Under the pieces are notes generated by a model. The model was not told the origin of the DNA. It saw only the letters and a list, made by a program, of their open reading frames with translations, and searched no databases. Position numbers and translations under genes: made by a program. Shown in pieces: positions 6,983-16,582 of a stretch of DNA of 23,512 nt; within the stretch, counting starts at the first letter, position 1; each line of letters starts with the position of its first letter. Origin of the DNA: an uncultured Fidelibacterota bacterium (GTDB lineage: Bacteria > Fidelibacterota > Marinisomatia > Marinisomatales > TCS55); the NCBI GenBank assembly GCA_913041075.1, contig CAJWGZ010000007.1, positions 1-23,512 of the forward strand, read 5' to 3'.

Positions 6983-8298
6983 TTTCCAATATGCCTTAGG
7001 CGTACAGCAAACATACCAATTACGTTATCGCGCGGTGGAAAAGTCTCCATAACGCCCGGTTTTTTAAACCACTTTTTAGGTAAGTAATGATCTGAAGTAT
7101 CTATTTTATATCGATTATTCAATTTAAGGAAAGCCTTGATTACATCCCAATTTTCTTCCTTTTCCAATGAGCATGTTGCATAGCATAGTATGCCACCCTC
7201 CTTTACGTAATTTGAAACGTTAATCAAAATTTTTAATTGCTGCATTTTGAATTCTTGCAGTTGATTCAATTTTCTACGCCATCGGATTTCCGATTTTTTT
7301 CCAATCGTGCCAGTTCCAGAGCAAGGAGCATCAATTAAAACTCGGTCAGCCTTCGGAAAGACATCCTTTGCCGCATCATTTATCTTCCACTTGATCCAAG
7401 TTTGATTATGACGCATACTGTCTTGTTCACATAACTTCATGCGTCGCTCACTATTATCAGTGGCAATCAAGGATCCTGTGCCCTGCATCATTTCAGCAAT
7501 ATAAAAAGTTTTTGTTCCTGGGGCAGCACAAACATCTAAAACAGTTTCTCCAGGTTTAGGATTTAGTAATTCAACTACTGCCCCAGCGGCTCGATCTTGT
7601 ACAGAAATTAATCCTTTCTGAAATAATTGGTGTTTTAATAAAAGACCTGCCCCCTTTTCTACAATATAATAATACTCGGTTAGAGGAAATCGTTTAACAT
7701 GAATTTTATCATCCAATAGTTTCTGAACCAGCACGTCGTGCTCAATTTTTAACCAATTTCTACGAACCATCATTTGACTTGGACCATTGAAATATTCACA
7801 AAGTCTAATCGTATCATCCACTCCATAATAAGTACCCCATTTTTCTACCAACCAATTGGGATAGGATAAACCCACAGCAATATTCTCAGGAAACTTTCCA
7901 TTGAAAACATATTTTCCGGAACCTGATATTTTTCGTAGAACAGCATTGATAAGCCCTGTAATATGAGGACCAATATTTCTCCTACTTAATTTCACATAGC
8001 TATCGACAACTGCATAATCAGGGGAAAACTCATCCATTAAAAGCTCATACACTCCAAGTCGCAATAAATTACGTACAGGAAATTTCAGTTTGACCAAAGG
8101 CTTATGTAAGTTAGTATTAATTATCGTATCCAGAAGTCTTTGCCATTTAACCACTTCATTAGTCAAAACCGTGGTACGTTCGCGAACCAATCTGGGGGTG
8201 GGTTTTATACCAAAATAATCATTGCGGACATTTCTGAGCCAGCGCTTTGACTTTTCAAATTCTAATAGTATTTCAAATGATAATAAACGTGCGTCCAA
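6979..8298 (-). CDS. rsmB: 16S rRNA (cytosine-967-C5)-methyltransferase RsmB
   Basis: The enzyme methylates C5 of C967 (E. coli numbering) in 16S rRNA using S-adenosylmethionine. The 439-aa protein has an N-terminal NusB-like RNA-binding domain at about 1-130, including DYAVVDSYVKLS. It is followed by the RsmB/NOP2 methyltransferase core. SAM-binding motif I is DVCAAPGTK (255-263). DAPCSGTG (323-330) carries the release cysteine Cys326, and YATCSLEKEEN carries the catalytic Cys376. Length is normal. The start is TTG at 8298, two bases after the fmt stop with GGA about eight bases ahead. The fmt-rsmB order is the classic bacterial arrangement. Confidence 0.95.
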   Translation of the reverse strand: MDARLLSFEILLEFEKSKRWLRNVRNDYFGIKPTPRLVRERTTVLTNEVVKWQRLLDTIINTNLHKPLVKLKFPVRNLLRLGVYELLMDEFSPDYAVVDSYVKLSRRNIGPHITGLINAVLRKISGSGKYVFNGKFPENIAVGLSYPNWLVEKWGTYYGVDDTIRLCEYFNGPSQMMVRRNWLKIEHDVLVQKLLDDKIHVKRFPLTEYYYIVEKGAGLLLKHQLFQKGLISVQDRAAGAVVELLNPKPGETVLDVCAAPGTKTFYIAEMMQGTGSLIATDNSERRMKLCEQDSMRHNQTWIKWKINDAAKDVFPKADRVLIDAPCSGTGTIGKKSEIRWRRKLNQLQEFKMQQLKILINVSNYVKEGGILCYATCSLEKEENWDVIKAFLKLNNRYKIDTSDHYLPKKWFKKPGVMETFPPRDNVIGMFAVRLRHIGK

Positions 8299-8300
8299 GA

Positions 8301-9236
8301 TTAATTTCCGAATCTATCACCAATATTCAGAGCAAAGCCGTTCATAAAGGAACCGATATCCATTGTTTTTTTCCCTTCCAATTGTACACGGTGAATCAAC
8401 AAATGTCCATTACCCGTCTGAACGGACACAATACTCTTTTTAATGGCTGTAATTTCACCAGGTAAGTAGTTGGATCCATTGTCATCGTTATCAACCCGAG
8501 TTTCTTGAATTTTTATTCGTTTACCTTTAATTATAGTGGTTGCGCTGGGTGTCGGTGTAAGTCCACGTACAAGATTATGTAATTCTCTAGCAGGTCTACT
8601 CCAATCTATTATTGTCATATCTTTTGTAATTTTTGGAGCCAAGGTTGCCTGATTATCATTTTGTTTAATAGCGCTGGCGGAACCACTTTCAATTAGGTTA
8701 ATTGTTTCTACTAATAGAACAGACCCAAGAATACCCATTCTTTCGCTTAGCGTACCATAATTGTCATTCGGGTGTATTGGTAACTTATCCTGACAAATTA
8801 CCGCACCTGTATCTACTTTAGGCGCGATGAAGAATGTACTTAATCCAGTTTCATCCTCTCCATTAATCAAGGCCCATTGAATTGGTGCTGCGCCGCGGTA
8901 TGCAGGTAATAGCGAACCGTGCAAATTGATGGATCCAAGTTTCGGTATAGTAATCAGTGAGTTTGGTAAAATTCGAAATGCTACGACTACAAAAAGATCG
9001 GCGTCTAATTCCTTTAACTTACTCACAAAATGGCCACTCTTTAAATCTTGTTCCTGAATGACATCTAGACCCATACTTTTTGCTTTAATTGCGATTGCCG
9101 TTTCGCGTATTTTTTTCCCCCGGCCCATTTTCTGAGGCGGATTAGAGACAACAGCTACAATTTGGTAATCCGATGCTGCTAATTTTTCTAGCGCAGGTAC
9201 GGCGAAAGCTGGGTTACCCATGAATACGAGGTTCAT
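8301..9236 (-). CDS. fmt: methionyl-tRNA formyltransferase
   Basis: The enzyme transfers a formyl group from 10-formyl-tetrahydrofolate to Met-tRNA(fMet), making the initiator tRNA. The 311-aa sequence starts with the family's MNLVFMGNPAFAVPAL. It carries the catalytic block INLHGSLLPAYRGAAPIQW with Asn104 and His106, and Asp142 in KVDTGAV. These match the Asn, His and Asp triad known in the E. coli enzyme. The SLLP loop (108-111) is intact, and the C-terminal OB-like domain is present. The ATG at 9236 has GGAG six bases ahead. It sits between def and rsmB in the usual order. Confidence 0.97.
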   Translation of the reverse strand: MNLVFMGNPAFAVPALEKLAASDYQIVAVVSNPPQKMGRGKKIRETAIAIKAKSMGLDVIQEQDLKSGHFVSKLKELDADLFVVVAFRILPNSLITIPKLGSINLHGSLLPAYRGAAPIQWALINGEDETGLSTFFIAPKVDTGAVICQDKLPIHPNDNYGTLSERMGILGSVLLVETINLIESGSASAIKQNDNQATLAPKITKDMTIIDWSRPARELHNLVRGLTPTPSATTIIKGKRIKIQETRVDNDDNGSNYLPGEITAIKKSIVSVQTGNGHLLIHRVQLEGKKTMDIGSFMNGFALNIGDRFGN

Positions 9237-9332
9237 GACTTACTCCGTTCCATGTTTATTTATTTTCGCACAGAAACAGTTCATGTTTCCATCGCTGGTG
9301 ATAGGTTAAAGGTCTTAGGTAAACAATATTGA

Positions 9333-9881
9333 TTAAAGAACGAAACTTTCCTTCGTGCTACGGATTTTTCTCGATTTATTATAGCTCATTTTAATCTCTT
9401 TTAACTTTTTCTTATATTGTAAAGCCATTAAAGAAGAAACACGATCGATGATAAAAACACCCTTCAGGTGATCAACTTCATGTTGAATGGCACGAGCTAG
9501 TAATCCACCAAACCGTTCGGTCTGATCCGACCCGTCTGGTAGTTGATATTTAAATAGTATGCTTTCTGGTCGCTTAATTGGCAATCTTATTTCTGGAATT
9601 GATAGGCATCCTTCTTCCACTTCTGATTCTCCGAAACTGTCCAATATTTGCCCATTGACGAAGATATGTGCTTCATCTACTTCATCAGTGTGAGACACAT
9701 CAATTATCATCAAATTCATATCTATTCCAACCTGGTTCGCAGCTAAACCTATCCCTTCTTCCTCATACATTGTGTCAAACATATCCTCAATTATCTTTGG
9801 TAAAACAGAATAATCGGTGACTGGTTTGCATTCTTTACGCAAAATCGGAGCACCGTATTGCACAATATCCAAAACAGCCAT
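9333..9881 (-). CDS. def: peptide deformylase
   Basis: This metalloenzyme removes the N-formyl group from nascent proteins, reversing the modification placed by Fmt. The 182-aa protein has all three metal-site motifs: GIGLAANQVG (43-52), EEGCLSIPE (89-97, metal ligand Cys92) and HEVDH (134-138, metal ligands His134 and His138, catalytic Glu135). Length is typical, with a basic C-terminal tail. The ATG overlaps the yajC stop by one base (TAATG), so translation is probably coupled. Between def and fmt are 96 bases in which no gene or clear terminator is seen. Confidence 0.97.
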   Translation of the reverse strand: MAVLDIVQYGAPILRKECKPVTDYSVLPKIIEDMFDTMYEEEGIGLAANQVGIDMNLMIIDVSHTDEVDEAHIFVNGQILDSFGESEVEEGCLSIPEIRLPIKRPESILFKYQLPDGSDQTERFGGLLARAIQHEVDHLKGVFIIDRVSSLMALQYKKKLKEIKMSYNKSRKIRSTKESFVL

Positions 9882-10231
9882 TATTTTTGAGCCTCTATTT
9901 GTGTATCCTGCTCAGTTACACTATCTGCTAATCCAGCAATCCCTGACCGGTTTATGTTGATGTTCAAATTCTTGTCTATTTTTAACACAAGAATTTTGCC
10001 CTGATTTTTTATACCAGCAATTGTACCATGAATACCACCAATAGTAATCACTTTATCGCCTTTCTTTAAAGCACCTAACATGTTCTGCTTCTCTTTCTGT
10101 CGCTTTGTTTGGGGCCGGATCATTAAGAAATAAATTATAACCATGATCAGAAAGAAAGGAAGGAAAGCAGCAATTCCTCCACTGCCCTGAGGCGCATCTG
10201 GATTGGCAGCAAAAGCGTAAAGAATTTCCAC
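9881..10231 (-). CDS. yajC: preprotein translocase subunit YajC
   Basis: YajC is an inner-membrane accessory of the Sec translocon that associates with SecDF. The 116-aa protein has a short N-terminus, one membrane helix at about 20-38 (FLPFFLIMVIIYFLMI), and the invariant RPQ with a basic stretch (39-48). The conserved cytoplasmic block is LKKGDKVITIGGIHGTIAGI. The start is GTG at 10231, chosen because a strong AGGAG lies six bases upstream. The gap of 71 bases to the upstream histidine kinase is the largest on this side of the operon. A promoter there is possible, though none is clear. Confidence 0.95.
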   Translation of the reverse strand: MEILYAFAANPDAPQGSGGIAAFLPFFLIMVIIYFLMIRPQTKRQKEKQNMLGALKKGDKVITIGGIHGTIAGIKNQGKILVLKIDKNLNININRSGIAGLADSVTEQDTQIEAQK

Positions 10232-10302
10232 AAATATCTCCTAATTATTGGAAAAAAATTACCGACGGTTATAAGTAATCACAAGTTTTGCTTTGAAGAG
10301 AA

Positions 10303-11475
10303 TTAATTTGGTTGTGGTAAAGTAATCTCTATTGTTGTGCCGTCACCAATTTTGGATTTGGCTACCCGAATTGAACCACCATGTATTTCTTTAATTATCC
10401 GCGATGTAAGTGACAGACCCAGTCCCCACCCTTGTTCCTTACTGCTGAAACCAGGTCTAAAAATATTTCGCCAGTCTTTCCTGGAAATTCCTTTACCCGA
10501 ATCCACTATCTGTATAACCACATTATTGAAGTTCTTCCTCATTTTAACACAAATTTTTCCATTGTTGTCAACTGCATCTATCCCGTTTTTAATTACGTTT
10601 TCAATGGCCCATGATATTAACACACCATTAGCATTTATATTGATTTCGGAGTCAACCTCATTACTCAATTCTACAGTTTTCCCCATTGATGGCAGTCTTC
10701 GGTCCAAATAGGAAACAACTTTTTCTACTATTTCAGATAAATTTATTTCTTCCAGTTTCGTTTCGGATCCCATTTTGCTAAATCTGTCACTAACCTGTTG
10801 TAGTCTATTTAAATCGAGATCCATATCACTTAGGATTTTGTCCCCATCTTCTGGTTTTGTTTTAAGCCACTCTATCCAACCCATTAACGCCGAAATTGGT
10901 GTGCCCAATTGATGGGCTGTCTCACGCGCCATTCCTACCCAGATATTTCGTTTTTCACTGTTCCGAATAATTGTAAAACCAGTAAATCCCAATAATATAA
11001 ATAACGCTACTGCCCCAATCTCCAGATAGGGCAACCACATTAATCTTCGGATTTGTTTCGAATCACCATAATGCAAATGTCCAATAATTATTGATTCACT
11101 TGTGTTTGGATTAGAAAAACGTAGCGCTATGGGTTCATTCTGCTGATCCATGGTTTGTTGTATTTTAATTAGCTCTTGAATTGCCGGTTCCCCAACTATA
11201 TTTTTTGAATAAATCGGTTTATTATCAACACTTGAATAAATAATTGGGAATTGTACTTTCTTAATAATTTCATCAAACACAAAATTCAAGTTAGCGTCAC
11301 TTTCATCAGATACGGTTTTTGCAATGATCTCGGCATAAAGTTTTACTATCTCACGATTGTCTTCTCGTAACTCATTCACTATGTGTTGGGTATATCCCAG
11401 CAACCCGGCTATAAGCGCAAAACCAATAATAAACAGTCCTGCTTTTATATTGCCGGTATGTTTAAAAGGATCCAT
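10303..11475 (-). CDS. membrane sensor histidine kinase (orphan)
   Basis: The 390-aa protein has one membrane helix at about 11-30, an extracytoplasmic region of about 115 residues, and a second helix at about 150-170. The cytoplasmic kinase part then carries the H-box AHQLGTP with phospho-acceptor His188. It is followed by the N-box ENVIKNGIDA (292-301), G1 DSGKGI (325-330) and G2 GWGLGLS (349-355). The HQLGTP form of the H-box differs from the textbook HELRTP and is one I associate with FCB-group kinases. No response regulator gene is adjacent, so the partner must be encoded elsewhere. The gene shares TAATG with the YfhO gene upstream. The sensed signal is unknown; the operon context suggests envelope state. 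Confidence 0.9.
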   Translation of the reverse strand: MDPFKHTGNIKAGLFIIGFALIAGLLGYTQHIVNELREDNREIVKLYAEIIAKTVSDESDANLNFVFDEIIKKVQFPIIYSSVDNKPIYSKNIVGEPAIQELIKIQQTMDQQNEPIALRFSNPNTSESIIIGHLHYGDSKQIRRLMWLPYLEIGAVALFILLGFTGFTIIRNSEKRNIWVGMARETAHQLGTPISALMGWIEWLKTKPEDGDKILSDMDLDLNRLQQVSDRFSKMGSETKLEEINLSEIVEKVVSYLDRRLPSMGKTVELSNEVDSEININANGVLISWAIENVIKNGIDAVDNNGKICVKMRKNFNNVVIQIVDSGKGISRKDWRNIFRPGFSSKEQGWGLGLSLTSRIIKEIHGGSIRVAKSKIGDGTTIEITLPQPN

Positions 11476-13841
11476 TATAATGCCGGTGATTTAACCCAAC
11501 CGAAAGCAATGATCCCAATGCATAAAAGAAATACCACTGTAGATATGATGATGCCTTTTCTGAAAGAAGACCTGTCATAAATAAATTTAACCTCGTGGTT
11601 TCCTGGGGGTACAATTAAACCTCTGATTACTCCATTTGTCTCGAAATATTTAACTTCTTTACCATCAATCTTTGCCTTCCAGCGTAGAGGATAATATACT
11701 TCGCTGATTACTAAAAATCCTTCCGCTGTGGATTCGGTTTTGACTGTCAACTCATGCAATGAATACTGTATATCAGTTACGCTTCCTAGAGTAAAAGATC
11801 TGTTTGATCCAATATCAGTTTGGCTTATGAAAGCAGTTCGCCCAGGATCGAACGATTGGGCAGTGAAAGTGCCCCAAGGCAGGTTTTTCCCCGTATGAAC
11901 TTCCACATTCTCTACAAACCATGCCCTGGGCTGGAAATCATCCAATTCGTACAAAGTAACAGGCAAATTCCCTCGACCTGTTTTCATTTTCCCCTGTCTA
12001 ATTTGGATCAGTCCTGGAAAATTAATCGGTTGCGGACTTAGCAGATATTTGACGTTCAACATACGCATCAACGGTAAGGTCCCGGCATTGTTTGTTCTCT
12101 GCAGAAAATCATTGTAGATCTTAAGTTTAGCAGGATGATAACCGCCAACTGATTCAATCCCAAAGGCAAGAATACGTGATTCACTAAAGAGGGCACCCGC
12201 GGGGTAAACACGGAAAGGTTTTTCACTATCATCCGTTAATATCTTTGTGATTTGGTCATGTTGGAAATATCTATCAATGATCGAACTGCTCATTAATTGA
12301 GAAGCCCGCCCAGACTGTTTATCGGGTTGGATAATTTTTCTATCTACTATACCAATATCCGTTAAGGCCAACAGTGTAACAGCAATAGTGAAACCATTTT
12401 TAGCAATCTTCTGATTAATGAATGCCCAGGTCAATCCAAAAAATGCAGCAAGGATTAACACCATTGTCAATGCATCCTCGAGCCACATATCCCATCGTAA
12501 TGAGTTGATCGCTTGGATAGTGCGGGGATCTTGCGTTCGGGGTGGGGTAAAGCTAGACGAAACCAATTGCTGAAGGAATGATTGCCCAAAAGTCAAAATC
12601 AATAAATAGAATGCTAGTAATCCTGTACAGATCCAAAACCATCTTGGTATAACCTGCTTATGAAGTGTTAATAAGTAATTTAGTCCTAGGGCGGCCATCA
12701 TGGAGGTGTTGAACTGCACTAGAATTAAAATCATCGCAGGAACACGAAACTTGTTAAAGTATGGGAAAAAACTATAAAATATATCATAAATGATGCTCAG
12801 ATTTTTCCCAAAGGATATAAAGATAGCCAATATGGACGTGCCCAATAGAAACCACATTAATGGGTCTCTACGATGTACAAAACCAATCGCGGCCAACACC
12901 AGTATTACAATACCCATATAATTTGGGTAATCGGTAAATGGCATATTACCCCAATAAGTTTGACCCCCAAAACCCAAAGCAGATGGAATAATGAAGGTTA
13001 ATAATTCCTTTGGTGAAAATGACCAACTGGTGGCATAATTATAACCGGCACCGCCCCCAACACCTCCGCCACGTACAGAAAATGGTGTGTATTCGATGGA
13101 TGGCAGATAGATCAATAATGCAATTCCAATGCCCAGCAGCGACGCTGCTAAAAATCCACCTAGACCAAGCCACTTTATTTTCGTTTCTTTAGTATTATTG
13201 ATATTCCATAGCAGATAGAACAAAACGTACGCACCGGCCAGCATCCACGTATAGTAAGCGATCTGGGCATGGGCTCGCTGCAACTGAAACCCCATGAGAA
13301 CTGCTAGCAATCCTACACCGCAGAAAGATGGCTTGGTCATGACTTTTATGGTCATCCACATAATCCACGGCAAATAAGCCGCTGTCATCATTTGACTGCC
13401 GTGCCCAAAGACAATCATGGTAATCATGAATGGGGTAATCATAAATGCGGTGCCACCCATGAATGCAACTATTTTTGATAATCCTAGGAACCTTAAAAAA
13501 ACAAATCCGCCCAAGCCGGAAAAAATTAGATGCAATAATTGATTCAGATGACTCGATTGAAAAAGCAAATTAAGAACATAATTGGGGAAATATAGAGAAC
13601 TAATGTATGTGAAAGCATCCGCAGTTGGCATACCGCTAAATATCCAAGGTTGCCACAAAGGAAATTGACCATCAGTTTTCCTGCTTTGCTCCAATATCAT
13701 ACTAGAACTACGAGGGTTTAGCGAGTCAGGAGATCCAAACGTTTTTCCTTCAAAAACTATCGGGTAAAACAATACCAATACAATTATTGTTATTCCACCT
13801 ATAATTGCCCAGTTTTTTTTATCTGTTATTCGTTTACGCAT
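11475..13841 (-). CDS. YfhO-family polytopic membrane protein (GT-C-like)
   Basis: The 788-aa protein has a first membrane helix at about 11-30. It is followed by an acidic first loop (GSPDSLNP, Asp39), about a dozen further helices, a large extracytoplasmic C-terminal domain and a last helix at about 763-783. The layout and motifs such as FPLWQPWIFSGMP match the YfhO family. Members of this family resemble GT-C glycosyltransferases, and in Bacillus YfhO acts with CsbB in lipoteichoic-acid glycosylation. The role here is inferred to be sugar transfer on the outer face of the inner membrane. The ATG directly follows the flippase stop (TAAATG), so the two are probably translated together. Acceptor and sugar are unknown. 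Confidence 0.83.
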   Translation of the reverse strand: MRKRITDKKNWAIIGGITIIVLVLFYPIVFEGKTFGSPDSLNPRSSSMILEQSRKTDGQFPLWQPWIFSGMPTADAFTYISSLYFPNYVLNLLFQSSHLNQLLHLIFSGLGGFVFLRFLGLSKIVAFMGGTAFMITPFMITMIVFGHGSQMMTAAYLPWIMWMTIKVMTKPSFCGVGLLAVLMGFQLQRAHAQIAYYTWMLAGAYVLFYLLWNINNTKETKIKWLGLGGFLAASLLGIGIALLIYLPSIEYTPFSVRGGGVGGGAGYNYATSWSFSPKELLTFIIPSALGFGGQTYWGNMPFTDYPNYMGIVILVLAAIGFVHRRDPLMWFLLGTSILAIFISFGKNLSIIYDIFYSFFPYFNKFRVPAMILILVQFNTSMMAALGLNYLLTLHKQVIPRWFWICTGLLAFYLLILTFGQSFLQQLVSSSFTPPRTQDPRTIQAINSLRWDMWLEDALTMVLILAAFFGLTWAFINQKIAKNGFTIAVTLLALTDIGIVDRKIIQPDKQSGRASQLMSSSIIDRYFQHDQITKILTDDSEKPFRVYPAGALFSESRILAFGIESVGGYHPAKLKIYNDFLQRTNNAGTLPLMRMLNVKYLLSPQPINFPGLIQIRQGKMKTGRGNLPVTLYELDDFQPRAWFVENVEVHTGKNLPWGTFTAQSFDPGRTAFISQTDIGSNRSFTLGSVTDIQYSLHELTVKTESTAEGFLVISEVYYPLRWKAKIDGKEVKYFETNGVIRGLIVPPGNHEVKFIYDRSSFRKGIIISTVVFLLCIGIIAFGWVKSPAL

Positions 13842-15347
13842 TTATTGACTATTTCGAAAATTACTGGCCCATGTTGTTTTTAAAGCGGAAACTACCTGTT
13901 TATCATCATCATCAAAACCCATTAACAAAAGTAAAATAAAAAAAGAAAAAACTACAACAATCGTTGCTGCCACAAGTGTAATTACTGTATGAAAAGGCAT
14001 AATTATAAATTTTATCTGTGTCAGTAAAATCCAAGTAACTATTCCTGCCATCACTGGCTTAAATAACCTTACACTCACAGGCTGTAATTTTAAAATGTAC
14101 CAAACTTCAATTGTTCTCAAGAAACCTAAAAAGCTCATTGAAATGAGCGTCGCAATGGCAGCGCCAAAGCCCGCATAAGCCGGTATGAGAATAATATTAA
14201 AAACCAGATTAATAATAAGGACAGCTATCGAGTTCATAAAATTTATTTTTGGAAACCCAGTCATAGTAAGTGTAGGTCCACCAGGTCCAATAAACGACTG
14301 AATTAAAACAGCTGTTGTTAAAATAGCTAATATCATATGGCCTTCTTGATATTGGGGTCCAAACAATAACATTACTTTTGTTGGAAATACAATAATCAAT
14401 AAGAATAAAGGGATAGCAATCGTCATTATCCAGCGTACAACTAATTGATATAAATGCACCATACCGCTTTGATCCTTTTTGGCAAATAAATCTGCTAACA
14501 TGGGTGCAAATATCCCCATAAATGCCATAAGGATCATGCGCAAAAGACCGGCTGTTCTAGCAGAAGGATGATATAAACCAACTGTCGTATTATCAAAGAA
14601 GTAACCTAGCATATAAATATCCATCCAATGCATCGCAGTACCAATAATGGTGACAAACATCAGAGGATAGGAAAAGTTTAACAAATCTGCTCTAAATACG
14701 GACGTTTTTACATCATTTAAATTGATTGTTACAAAACGCTGTAAGAAATAAAAGATAAATCCAAACCCAAAGATTGAAGAAATTAGAATTGGGATAGTGA
14801 TAGCAACTTGATTTGAAATCTGCAAACCAATCAGCATGGCGATAAGATTCAAGATTGGAACTGCAATATTGATCACCAGCGCATTATATTTTAAAAGTTT
14901 AAATGCCTGGGTTGCGCTGGCAATTATGAGCATGGTCACCGAAAAAGGCAAGCCAATAGCATTACATATCAATACTTGTCTAAGTAATTGACCACCAGAA
15001 AAAATATCAATAGCCAACCATTTTGATAAAATAATCAATGTTGCGGTTGCAACCAGTGATAAAATGAATCCCATTTTAATAGATGACCTGATAATATTTC
15101 TGGCTTCTTCAGCCCTATTTTTTCCAAGATTTTCAGTGACATATTTCAAAACGCCATTATCCAGGCCCGCTTTTCCTATTACTTCTGCAAATCTCATTAA
15201 AGCGTTCGCTAAGGAGAAAACTCCTAGATATGCTGGCCCCACCCATCTTGCCAGTATAAGGACAAATAGGTACCTAACCCCCGAGCCAAAAACCATACTC
15301 GTGAAGGAAATAGTTGCTTCCTTCGCAATTTTCTGCGGTAGTTTCAT
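13842..15347 (-). CDS. polysaccharide flippase, MOP superfamily (Wzx-like)
   Basis: A 501-aa integral membrane protein with about twelve to fourteen hydrophobic helices and short loops across its whole length. It matches Wzx/RfbX-type lipid-linked oligosaccharide flippases. The N-terminus KLPQKIAKEATISFTSMVFG with RYLFVLILARWVGPAYLG is typical of the polysaccharide-biosynthesis transporter family. Its expected job is to move an undecaprenyl-linked glycan from the cytoplasmic to the periplasmic face. It is the first gene of the long minus-strand operon and lies divergent to a glycosyltransferase. The ATG at 15347 has only a weak ribosome-binding site. No substrate can be assigned. Confidence 0.9.
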   Translation of the reverse strand: MKLPQKIAKEATISFTSMVFGSGVRYLFVLILARWVGPAYLGVFSLANALMRFAEVIGKAGLDNGVLKYVTENLGKNRAEEARNIIRSSIKMGFILSLVATATLIILSKWLAIDIFSGGQLLRQVLICNAIGLPFSVTMLIIASATQAFKLLKYNALVINIAVPILNLIAMLIGLQISNQVAITIPILISSIFGFGFIFYFLQRFVTINLNDVKTSVFRADLLNFSYPLMFVTIIGTAMHWMDIYMLGYFFDNTTVGLYHPSARTAGLLRMILMAFMGIFAPMLADLFAKKDQSGMVHLYQLVVRWIMTIAIPLFLLIIVFPTKVMLLFGPQYQEGHMILAILTTAVLIQSFIGPGGPTLTMTGFPKINFMNSIAVLIINLVFNIILIPAYAGFGAAIATLISMSFLGFLRTIEVWYILKLQPVSVRLFKPVMAGIVTWILLTQIKFIIMPFHTVITLVAATIVVVFSFFILLLLMGFDDDDKQVVSALKTTWASNFRNSQ

Positions 15348-15448
15348 GACCGTTTCATTAAATGCTTTCAGTTAAATTAAATATAGCTATGTAAATTAAA
15401 CTTATGCATTAGGGGATCAACCCCAAAAAGATTCACCGTAACAATAAA
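15348..15448. promoter_or_regulatory. divergent intergenic region between flippase operon and glycan genes
   Basis: These 101 AT-rich bases separate two divergently transcribed units and must carry at least one promoter, probably two. A short inverted repeat GGGG-ATCAA-CCCC at 15412-15424 lies about 25 bases upstream of the plus-strand start codon and could be an operator or transcript-leader hairpin. No convincing -35/-10 pair can be fixed by eye. Confidence 0.35.
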
Positions 15449-16582
15449 ATGAATATCATTTGGTTTTCAGAAATAAAATGGGATTATCTTAAAACGAGAA
15501 AGCAACAGATTCTTTCTCGTTTTCCAGAATCCAGCTCTATTTATTTTTTTGAACCAATCTCAAAAGCACTTCCTAATCATTATTCCTCGCGAAATTTTGA
15601 TCATGTTAAGGCAGTCACCATCCCACAAATTCGCACTGTTAGTGGGGTCATTATTAATTTATTCCTGAGCTTTTCTTTCATTCGCATAATAATTAACGCT
15701 TTGGCGGGGTTATGGTTCAAAATATATTTTTCCAGGAAAGTTGATACGACTGATATTATAATTACATCAAATGTTTTCTGGGCAAAAACAATTAGACGTT
15801 TAAAAGAGAATAACCCAAACATACCAATCATCTACGACTGCAATGATAATCCGTTAGCTTTTCCTGGGTCGCCTGAGTACACGAAATATTATTTCTTGGA
15901 AACATTAAATCTTGCTGACAAAATTATCATACCCCATACTAGTTACATTAATTTTATCCCTGAAAACTTTAGATCTGAAGTTGGAATTATTGCAAATGGT
16001 GTAGACTATGAATTATTTCAAAAATCAGTAATAACACCACAAACTTTAAAGAAAATTAAAAAACCAATCATCATGTACATTGGTGCTATTTCAGAATGGT
16101 TTAACTTTCAATTAATCAAAGCCACAGCAAAAAAGACAGGATACAATTTTTTATTGGTGGGACCAATAAGTACAGGTGTTGAAGTTAAAATGTCATTATT
16201 AAAATCTATTGAAAATATATTTCATGTTCCTTCCATACCGCACATGGAGATACCAAATTATCTTTCAAAAGCAGATGTGTGTATAATACCTTTTATCAAA
16301 AACAAACTAACTGAATCAGTTCTACCAAATAAATTGTTTGAATACGCTGCTGCAGGTAAAACCTGTGTTATGACTAATTTCAACCCTAGTTTGAGTGAAT
16401 TCTCTGAATATGTATCCATTGCATCCGATACAGATAAATTTATTGTTGAGATAGTCAATCAAGTTAATAAACCACGATCTTCAGATTTTATGAAAGAACT
16501 AGCGAAAAACTATGATTGGAGAATACTGAGTACCACTTACTATGAATTTATTAATTCAATTTTAAAAAAGAATATATTATGA
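15449..16582 (+). CDS. glycosyltransferase, GT4-like (TuaH-like)
   Basis: A 377-aa GT-B-fold glycosyltransferase for surface-glycan assembly. The N-terminal domain carries IYDCNDNP (128-135), a motif position shared with TuaH-like enzymes, followed by NLADKIIIPHTSY. The C-terminal nucleotide-sugar domain starts near NGVD (183-186) and YIGAISEWFNF (210-220). It contains the donor-binding LPNKLFEYAAAGK (292-304). Length is normal for the family. The ATG has no Shine-Dalgarno. Its stop overlaps the next methyltransferase start (ATGA), so the two form an operon. The coding region is visibly richer in A and T than the genes to its left. Donor and acceptor are unknown. Confidence 0.82.
   Translation: MNIIWFSEIKWDYLKTRKQQILSRFPESSSIYFFEPISKALPNHYSSRNFDHVKAVTIPQIRTVSGVIINLFLSFSFIRIIINALAGLWFKIYFSRKVDTTDIIITSNVFWAKTIRRLKENNPNIPIIYDCNDNPLAFPGSPEYTKYYFLETLNLADKIIIPHTSYINFIPENFRSEVGIIANGVDYELFQKSVITPQTLKKIKKPIIMYIGAISEWFNFQLIKATAKKTGYNFLLVGPISTGVEVKMSLLKSIENIFHVPSIPHMEIPNYLSKADVCIIPFIKNKLTESVLPNKLFEYAAAGKTCVMTNFNPSLSEFSEYVSIASDTDKFIVEIVNQVNKPRSSDFMKELAKNYDWRILSTTYYEFINSILKKNIL

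Noticed and set aside
15412..15424. GGGG-ATCAA-CCCC inverted repeat as an intrinsic terminator
   Set aside because: Only four base pairs, no T-run on the relevant side, and located between divergent starts where a terminator is not expected; kept only as a possible operator or leader hairpin.
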